26,553 bases of DNA from JBCLLP01 sp039738635. GTDB lineage: Bacteria; Patescibacteriota; Saccharimonadia; CAILAD01; BJGX01. The notes beneath the pieces are model-generated. The model worked only from the letters and a program-made list of their open reading frames with translations, made no database searches and had not been told where the DNA came from. Positions 21,640-26,553 of this stretch are shown one piece after another. Numbering within the stretch: the stretch's first letter is position 1; each line of letters starts with the position of its first letter. The stretch lies in the NCBI GenBank assembly GCA_039738635.1, contig JBCLLN010000010.1, positions 1-26,553 on the forward strand, written 5' to 3'. Position numbers and translations under genes: made by a program.

Positions 21640-23217
21640 TTACTTTTTATTATTCTTTTTAGACATTGCGCCCATCAAAGTTTGCCAGGCCGATCGAGAA
21701 TTAGCTCCTGCTCCTAGCATAAACTTGGCGGCTTGCTTAGCCCCCTTGGCTCTGCCAGGCTCAAACATCTTAGCAATATCGGCTTCGTGAGCTAACTTAT
21801 CGGCTTTGACATTTTCGGCTTTGGCATTTTCGGCTTTGGACTTGGCTAATTTGGCCCTATTAAGCTCATCTGCTTTGCGCTGTTGCTCACGGCTTTCGCG
21901 ATTCTCTGCTACTTTTTGCTTTATAGCTGCAACTTTTGAATTGATTAGGGCTATTCGTTTGTCACGGCGCTCCTGGCGTCGATTTGCTCTTTGGATTGCT
22001 TTGACATCCCTGATGGCCTGAGCTTTTTTTGCCTCTACTTGGGCAAGGGCTAGCTTTTGGGCATTGGCTATTTGATTGAGTTTATCTTGCTCTAATCTGT
22101 ACTGATGATCCACTTCAGCCTTTTTGGCTTGGATAATCAATTCGGCTTTGGCTTTTTTGGTGGCCCTCGCCTTAGAGGCAGATTGCTTGCGGGCTTTGGC
22201 TTTGCGCTCAGTGGCTTTGACCTTGCGCTGCGTAGCCTTAGCTTGATTCTTGAGTTCTCGCTTGGCTTTGCGCTCATCAGCTTTAGCTTGAACTTTGGCT
22301 TGAGCCTGGGTTTTTGCTGTAGCTTTTGCTTGAGCCTGGGCTTTAGCTTCAGCCTGAGCTTTAACATCAGCATCTGCTTTGGCCTTAGCTTGAGCCTGAG
22401 CTTTGATATCGGCATCTACTTTAGCTTGAGCCTGAGCTTGAGCCCTAGCTTTAGCCTTGGCTTGAGCCTCTGCTTGAGCCTTGAGCCTAGCAGCGGCCTT
22501 AATTTTGGCCCTGACAGCCGATTTAACTTTGTTTTGAGCAATCTTTTGCTTTCTCTGGGCTTTAATATGATTTATGCTGCTAATTATCTTTAGGCGAGCC
22601 TTTTTAATTAAGTGTTTTTTAGGCTTGGCGCCAGCCTTGGCATTATTAATTTTATAATCATATGCAAAGAACAGTGAAATTATCGCTAGCAAAAGCCCCG
22701 CTACTGTTGCCAGCGCCAGCTGGAGTGGCTTATTAACATTGTATGGCTCTCTTGGTGTGCTAGCACCATCTACTACTTGAATATTATCCTTACTATATAG
22801 CTTTGCTAGCTCAGTTCGGAATGAGTCTATAATGCCGTCTAGTGAGTTCCTACTGGTTGCCGCAACGGTGGAGGTTATAGATATTTTGAGTACTTCGGTT
22901 TCCTTTTCGTTGCTAGTTTGAATGGTATCGGCTAACTCTTGGTATCCTTGACTGAGACCCATGTTAGACATAACCGGCTCTAAGACACGGCGAGACTTAA
23001 CTAGCTGAATATAATTATTAATTTGCTTTGTATCAACCTTACTGGCGGAGCTATCGGTATTTATTACCAGCAATGTCGCATCACTCTTATATAGTGGTAC
23101 TTGGTAATATTGGTTATATCCATAGCCAATGCCGAGGCCAGCTAGCATCAACATTACTACTACATACCAATACTTAAAGTAATATTTTATTAAATCATAT
23201 AGATTAATTTCTTGCAC
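21640..23217 (-). CDS. Wzz/YveK-like chain-length protein with a 335-aa Lys/Ala/Gln-rich tail
   Basis: The N-terminal 190 residues are a normal polysaccharide co-polymerase. The first helix lies at about 17-36, followed by an extracytoplasmic domain with SDATLLVINTDSS, the Pro-rich STPREPYNVNKP near 153-164, and a second helix at about 166-186. The rest, about 190-525, faces the cytoplasm. It is dominated by Ala, Lys, Gln and Arg in AQAKA-like repeats (about 235-330), then a long charged helix rich in Lys, Arg, Glu and Ala. It is probably one long basic helix or coiled coil. In related systems the cytoplasmic tail or partner is a BY-kinase; here no Walker motif and no tyrosine cluster is present. 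The start is a GTG with GGGAG 6 nt upstream. It is the first gene of the ten-gene operon. Confidence 0.88.
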   Translation of the reverse strand: MQEINLYDLIKYYFKYWYVVVMLMLAGLGIGYGYNQYYQVPLYKSDATLLVINTDSSASKVDTKQINNYIQLVKSRRVLEPVMSNMGLSQGYQELADTIQTSNEKETEVLKISITSTVAATSRNSLDGIIDSFRTELAKLYSKDNIQVVDGASTPREPYNVNKPLQLALATVAGLLLAIISLFFAYDYKINNAKAGAKPKKHLIKKARLKIISSINHIKAQRKQKIAQNKVKSAVRAKIKAAARLKAQAEAQAKAKARAQAQAQAKVDADIKAQAQAKAKADADVKAQAEAKAQAQAKATAKTQAQAKVQAKADERKAKRELKNQAKATQRKVKATERKAKARKQSASKARATKKAKAELIIQAKKAEVDHQYRLEQDKLNQIANAQKLALAQVEAKKAQAIRDVKAIQRANRRQERRDKRIALINSKVAAIKQKVAENRESREQQRKADELNRAKLAKSKAENAKAENVKADKLAHEADIAKMFEPGRAKGAKQAAKFMLGAGANSRSAWQTLMGAMSKKNNKK

Positions 23218-23246
23218 AACAAACTCCCTTAACTAATTTGTTGGCT

Positions 23247-23275
23247 ATAATAACACTTATCAGCATTCTAGTCAA
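23247..23275 (-). promoter_or_regulatory. Promoter of the polysaccharide operon
   Basis: On the minus strand, TTGACT (5 of 6), a 17-bp spacer and TATTAT with an upstream TG (extended -10 TGTTATTAT) are present. The start is near 23240, so the leader before the GTG is about 23 nt and includes GGGAG. It is the only good promoter I see ahead of the operon's ten genes. Confidence 0.75.
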
Positions 23276-23299
23276 TAGTCTTAAAGCTGTTATGTCTTA

Positions 23300-23385
23300 A
23301 TATGGTATTATTGGCGATATAAATACTACCATATACTGTCCCATCCCGACATCGAACATCAGAAAATGAGTAGGTGTTTTTAAGC
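23300..23385 (+). other. Structured non-coding stretch with 5S-rRNA-like motifs
   Basis: The stretch contains GGCGATA, then exactly 20 nt, then CCCATCCCGA. This is the same spacing as the loop-A and loop-C segments of bacterial 5S rRNA. TATGGTA at the left pairs with TACCATA (23325-23333), and CTAC (23325-23328) can pair with GTAG (23369-23372). The central helix IV/V domain and a closing helix I of 5S rRNA cannot be found, so this may be a 5S fragment, an unrelated RNA or chance. No ORF is present in 23218-23527. Confidence 0.2.
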
Positions 23386-23387
23386 TC

Positions 23388-23445
23388 CTTACTTAAGAAG
23401 CTGTTTAAAGCCCCGCTTCAGCGGGGCGAGTTCTTCTTAAGTAAG
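23388..23445 (-). terminator. Nested hairpin downstream of gltX, probable terminator
   Basis: An inner GCCCCGC-TTCA-GCGGGGC hairpin (23410-23427) is followed on the minus strand by TTTAAA. It sits inside a perfect 13-bp outer inverted repeat, CTTACTTAAGAAG (23388-23400) with CTTCTTAAGTAAG (23433-23445). The T residues favour termination of the minus-strand gltX transcript. Confidence 0.55.
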
Positions 23446-23500
23446 AAAGTAATGCATTTATGAATGCTTCTAGATGTGAGCCAAAGGAAAAGCAGTTTTA

Positions 23501-23526
23501 TATTACTTTTGGTGGCAAAAGTAATA
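23501..23526 (-). repeat. 11-bp hairpin directly after the gltX stop
   Basis: TATTACTTTT (23501-23510) and AAAAGTAATA (23517-23526) are perfect inverted repeats. On the minus strand the stem extends by a G-C pair around a CCAC tetraloop. It begins 1 nt after the gltX stop and is not followed by a U-tract, so it may be an mRNA 3'-end stabiliser. Confidence 0.5.
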
Positions 23527-23527
23527 G

Positions 23528-24946
23528 CTAGAGCAGCGCCTGAAGCCGCCTAATGGACTCGTCCTTGCCTAGTGTGATAATAATATCAAAAAGCCCGGGA
23601 GCTTCGGTCCGGCCAGTTAGCGCTACCCTCAGCACATAGAATAGCCTACCAGCGCTAACATCTAGCTTATCGCAAAGCTCCCTAAGGGTGGTTTCTACGC
23701 CGTCATGGGTTGGCTGGCAATCCCCTAGTGCTGTAATGGTACTCTTTAGCCATTGCCTAACTAACTGCTGGCTGTCTTTCTTGCACAATAGCGCCATATC
23801 AACCTTGGGGGTATCAAAAAATATCTCCATAATATAGCCGGCCTCATCAAAGCGTTTAATCCGCTCCCTATCTAGCTCTAGAACTCTTTTAAAATAGTCC
23901 ATATCCTCTAACCAGCTGGCTGGAACATAGGGCTTAATACCTTCTACTAACTCGGCTTGGGTCAGCTTATTGCGCAAGTACTCGCCATTCAGCCAGCCCA
24001 GGCGAGTAATATCAAAAACTGCTGGGCTCTTTTGGATTCTATCGATACTAAACTTATCAATCAGTTCTTGGGGTGAGAATAGCTCTTGGGTGGTGCCATC
24101 GTTCCAGCCAAGCATTACCAAAAAATTGAGTAGGGCCTGTGGCAAATAACCCTTGGACTTATAATCTAACACATCAACATCACCATCGCGCTTACTAAGC
24201 TTTTTATTGCCCCCTGGCCCTAAAATTGGCGGCAGATGTACCCATTGAGGCCTTTCAAAGCCGAACATATCATATAGCATAGCGTGCTTGGCAGTACTGC
24301 TAATAAACTCATCACCCCTAATGACATGGCTAATTTGCATTAAATGGTCATCGATGACATTGGCAAAATTATATGTTGGGTAGCCGTCGGCCTTAATAAT
24401 AATAAAGTCATCAATAAGATTATGGGGCGTGCTAAAACTCCCCCTAACCTCATCACTCCACTTGGTAACGCCCTCTGGTACGCAGAGGCGAATTGGTAAA
24501 GGCTCGCTATGATTATCCTGCCCATCTGGCTCCATATGTTGCTTAAATACAAAGGGTGTTTTATTAATGATTGCCTGCTCACGCAGTGAGCCTAGCTGTT
24601 CGGGAGTGATATGCGATTTGTAGGCTAGTCCCTGCTGGATTAGCTTCTCGGCGTACTCACGATAGTGATGAAGCCTCTGGGATTGGATGTAAGGGCCATG
24701 CTTACCGGGCTTTTGCTCGTACCAAACGCCCTCGTCAGGGTGCAAACCTAGCCAATCAAGTGACTGGATGATTTGCTCTACCCCTTCTTCTACAAATCTT
24801 TCTCTATCTGTGTCCTCTAAGCGTAGTATAAACTGGCCATCATTGGCCTTAGCAAAAAGGTAATTAAACAGCGCTGTTCTAACTCCACCAATGTGTAATA
24901 GGCCAGTAGGGCTAGGGGCAAATCTTACTCGCACAGCATTATTCAT
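23528..24946 (-). CDS. gltX: Glutamyl-tRNA synthetase
   Basis: GltX charges tRNA with glutamate in the cytoplasm. The 472-aa length is typical. The class I signature PSPTGLLHIGG (HIGH motif) lies near residues 11-21, LEDTDRERF near 43-51, and the KMSKS equivalent KLSKRDGD near 249-256, preceded by LPPILGPGGNK. The C-terminal helical anticodon-binding domain is complete. Whether it is discriminating or also charges tRNA-Gln cannot be read safely. The ATG at 24946 has no ribosome site; a TATAAT box ends 7 nt upstream, so the mRNA is probably leaderless. The same window carries two tRNA-Glu(CTC) genes. Confidence 0.97.
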   Translation of the reverse strand: MNNAVRVRFAPSPTGLLHIGGVRTALFNYLFAKANDGQFILRLEDTDRERFVEEGVEQIIQSLDWLGLHPDEGVWYEQKPGKHGPYIQSQRLHHYREYAEKLIQQGLAYKSHITPEQLGSLREQAIINKTPFVFKQHMEPDGQDNHSEPLPIRLCVPEGVTKWSDEVRGSFSTPHNLIDDFIIIKADGYPTYNFANVIDDHLMQISHVIRGDEFISSTAKHAMLYDMFGFERPQWVHLPPILGPGGNKKLSKRDGDVDVLDYKSKGYLPQALLNFLVMLGWNDGTTQELFSPQELIDKFSIDRIQKSPAVFDITRLGWLNGEYLRNKLTQAELVEGIKPYVPASWLEDMDYFKRVLELDRERIKRFDEAGYIMEIFFDTPKVDMALLCKKDSQQLVRQWLKSTITALGDCQPTHDGVETTLRELCDKLDVSAGRLFYVLRVALTGRTEAPGLFDIIITLGKDESIRRLQALL

Positions 24947-24953
24947 ATGCTGT

Positions 24954-24962
24954 ATTATATCA
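24954..24962 (-). promoter_or_regulatory. Extended -10 promoter of gltX (leaderless)
   Basis: On the minus strand TGATATAAT ends 7 nt before the gltX ATG, placing the transcript start at the initiation codon. It fills the 18-bp gap to the upstream gene. The nearest -35-like hexamer (ATGACA) is only 14 bp away, so the extended -10 probably carries recognition. Confidence 0.6.
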
Positions 24963-24964
24963 GA

Positions 24965-25306
24965 TTATGGGCCTGTCATGAGATCTTCTGGGGCAATTTC
25001 ATTATAGTTACCATCTGGTAGCTGGCGATAAAATATAACTTTAGTAGATGTTTCTTCGGGGTCATAGACATACTTTATTTGGTTGGCACTGGCATGGCCA
25101 GAGTAGAATGTTTTTCTATCTATAATTCTGGGTGAGGTAATTCGCTCAATCCTAAACTTTTGGTTGTCTTTCTCGAAATATATGGATTCAATAACCTGCT
25201 TAAGCTTGTGGTTATCTTCCACCGCTTCTTCGCGCCGATTGGAATCATCAATCTCGTATTTGCTATCTATCAGGTCAGTTAATTCTTCCCATGCTCTATC
25301 ATTCAT
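24965..25306 (-). CDS. Small soluble protein of unknown function
   Basis: This 113-aa protein has no signal or membrane segment. The first 45 residues are acidic and helical (DSNRREEAVEDNHKLKQVIE). The remainder is probably beta-rich (QKFRIERITSPRIIDRKTF, IKYVYDPEETSTKVIFYRQ). I do not recognise a family. The ATG overlaps the stop of the Pro-rich membrane protein gene by 4 nt, so the two are co-translated and may work together. The gltX promoter overlaps its 3' end. Confidence 0.8.
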   Translation of the reverse strand: MNDRAWEELTDLIDSKYEIDDSNRREEAVEDNHKLKQVIESIYFEKDNQKFRIERITSPRIIDRKTFYSGHASANQIKYVYDPEETSTKVIFYRQLPDGNYNEIAPEDLMTGP

Positions 25307-26553
25307 AAGCTAGTGGCCATCTTAATTATCTGATCTTGGGTTAGGGCCTGATCGGCAATATCCAGCTTATACCATACGCCCTTATTGACCCAGTTAGCCT
25401 CATTGCCCCCCATGATATAGATAGTTAGGCCCTGAGCCTGAAGGGCCAGGTAGTTCTCTGACTTAGGCGAAACATAGTTTTCTGCCAAAGCTTGACTATC
25501 CCATTCGGTCTTTGATTGGCTAATTGAAATTTTCTTCTTGTTAGAGTTAGATAAATTGTAGCTAACTGCTCCAGGATTAGTCTTGATATCCCCTGACAAG
25601 CTATAGCCTGGCGGTAGGTAGCTTGGCAGGCTGGCACTTACTCCGGCCTTAGAGCTTGCTATCTTAAATGCCATATTAGAATAATTAGAACTCCAAAGAT
25701 AGGCACCAGTAATAAATAATAGCAAGATACTAGCCACCACAGCTACGGGTTTGGTGATCCTACTATCTTTAAGAATCTTTGCCCTGCCGCTAGGTGCGGC
25801 TACTGCCATCTCGGTATTAGCTGGCACAGCTATGCCTGCTGGTGCTGACTGCTGTTGGTTTAGCCCAATATGGTCTTGAGTGGGCATAATATGGCTATCT
25901 GAATAGACAGCTGCGGTTGGTAGTGACTGGCCATTATTAGAAGAGGGTGCTAATGCACTTAGAGCGTTCAATTCAGAATCAGAGAAAGATCCTGAATCTT
26001 TCTTGTCTAGGGATAATGAAGGCTGGGGCATACTCGAGAGTGGCATAGTGGTAACGCCTTTTGGTGATACAATATCATTTATTGCAACTTGGGACAAATT
26101 ACCTTGAGGTAGATTAATAGGGGCAGGAGTAGAGATTGGCTCAGTGTCGAGTGGGCTCTTAGGTATGGGCATAGTCCCGTATGGATCCACTGACTGACCA
26201 ATAGCTACTGCTGGGCTCTCCGAGATGGTCTGGCCAGCTGGGATTGGCGTCACGGGTGATAGGGTGGATGCGACATCAATCGGCCTGTTTGAATAATCAG
26301 CAGTTGCAGACATAAAGACCTGGGGATCAGTATTGGGTGTGGTCTCGTCAGCGTGGCCTGGGTTGGATATATCATTAGATGGCTGTTGGTTAGGATCGAC
26401 TGGGGGGGCAATAGGAGCAGAGGGGGGTAATGCCGAGGTTGAATTGAGAGTTGGTGCCTCAACCTGACCCAATGGAGATAGGGGGGCAGTAGAAGTTGTT
26501 GGCATAGCTGGGGGTTCCGGTGGTGAAACAGGAGTTGGTGGCGCCATAGGCTG
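25303..26553 (-). CDS. Pro/Ser-rich single-pass membrane protein (5' end may lie outside)
   Basis: At least 414 aa are encoded. The first 250 residues are low-complexity and rich in Pro, Ser, Thr and Ala (PPTPVSPPEPPAMPTTSTAP) and probably disordered in the cytoplasm. A single membrane helix follows (about 268-288, VAVVASILLLFITGAYLW). An extracytoplasmic domain of about 120 residues (SYLPPGYSLSGDI, KKISISQSKTEWDS, LTIYIMGGNEANWVNKG) ends the protein. The latter recalls the DUF4367 type of domain in its PPGYSLS opening and hydrophobic beta pattern, but I am not certain. The frame stays open to the window edge before the ATG at 26547 and no ribosome site is visible, so the true start may be outside. 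Confidence 0.8.
   Translation of the reverse strand, partial: QPMAPPTPVSPPEPPAMPTTSTAPLSPLGQVEAPTLNSTSALPPSAPIAPPVDPNQQPSNDISNPGHADETTPNTDPQVFMSATADYSNRPIDVASTLSPVTPIPAGQTISESPAVAIGQSVDPYGTMPIPKSPLDTEPISTPAPINLPQGNLSQVAINDIVSPKGVTTMPLSSMPQPSLSLDKKDSGSFSDSELNALSALAPSSNNGQSLPTAAVYSDSHIMPTQDHIGLNQQQSAPAGIAVPANTEMAVAAPSGRAKILKDSRITKPVAVVASILLLFITGAYLWSSNYSNMAFKIASSKAGVSASLPSYLPPGYSLSGDIKTNPGAVSYNLSNSNKKKISISQSKTEWDSQALAENYVSPKSENYLALQAQGLTIYIMGGNEANWVNKGVWYKLDIADQALTQDQIIKMATSL

Noticed and set aside
22085..22110. A second hammerhead core (CTGATGA in the Wzz-like gene)
   Set aside because: CTGATGA occurs at about 22100, but there is no stem II partner and no GAAA strand following.
22105..22593. 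162-aa plus-strand ORF opposite the tail of the Wzz-like gene
   Set aside because: Its Leu/Phe/Ser/Gly repeats are the antisense of the Ala/Lys/Gln repeat codons; no ribosome site or promoter.
1..26553. CRISPR array, insertion sequence, integrase, transposase or toxin-antitoxin pair
   Set aside because: I saw no regularly spaced repeats, no terminal inverted repeats around a transposase, and no protein of these families; the mobile origin of the accessory stretch therefore stays inference.
1..26553. UGA recoded as glycine (Gracilibacteria/Absconditabacteria)
   Set aside because: Conserved genes have normal length without in-frame TGA, and TGA is used as a stop in the ATGA overlaps.

Overview
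The window looks like a chromosomal segment of a small-genome Patescibacteria/CPR bacterium, most likely a Candidatus Saccharibacteria (TM7) relative. That assignment is inference. It rests on compact operons with 1-11 nt gene overlaps, moderate GC, very frequent CTAG, a class I ribonucleotide reductase with NrdR-type boxes, a compact surface-polysaccharide operon, and many proteins recognisable only at family level. TGA is used as a normal stop (several genes end in ATGA overlaps) and does not interrupt the conserved genes, so this is not a UGA-recoded lineage such as Gracilibacteria or Absconditabacteria.

Layout. 1-2492: the tail of an unidentified plus-strand gene with a terminator, then a minus-strand block of an ABC-2 exporter (ATPase and permease) and a small polytopic membrane protein. 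2493-6840: an accessory stretch on the plus strand holding a 90-aa zinc-ribbon protein, an AT-rich patch of nested inverted repeats, a GC-rich 432-aa membrane protein of foreign composition, a GC-rich hairpin that runs directly into a complete type III hammerhead ribozyme (4801-4859), two phosphoribosyltransferase-fold genes, and a secreted collagen-like protein. 6907-8044: two identical tRNA-Glu(CTC) genes on the minus strand flanking a 284-aa orphan gene on the plus strand. 8176-12149: nrdA-nrdB with two promoters and a tandem pair of NrdR-like boxes. 12158-23217: a ten-gene minus-strand operon for an exported surface polysaccharide. 23218-23527: a structured non-coding gap. 23528-26553: gltX and two genes of unknown function.

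How the genes work together. The polysaccharide operon contains the parts of a Wzx/Wzy system. A phosphoglycosyltransferase starts the repeat unit on a lipid, four glycosyltransferases extend it, a flippase moves it out, an O-antigen-ligase-type protein polymerises it, a Wzz/YveK-like protein sets chain length, and an LCP-family transferase probably attaches it to the cell wall. A VanZ-like membrane protein sits in the same operon. No BY-kinase or phosphatase is seen, and the Wzz-like protein instead carries a cytoplasmic, Lys/Ala/Gln-rich tail of about 335 residues. NrdA and NrdB together form the aerobic dNTP-producing reductase, probably repressed by NrdR.

The most striking item is the hammerhead ribozyme. 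All core nucleotides and all three stems can be read directly. It follows a strong hairpin that lacks a U-tract, and a near-copy of its cleavage site lies just downstream. Self-cleavage may therefore define the 3' end of the upstream mRNA in place of a terminator. A second recurring pattern is an extended -10 element placed so that transcription should begin at or next to the start codon (leaderless mRNA), seen at three genes and possibly a fourth.
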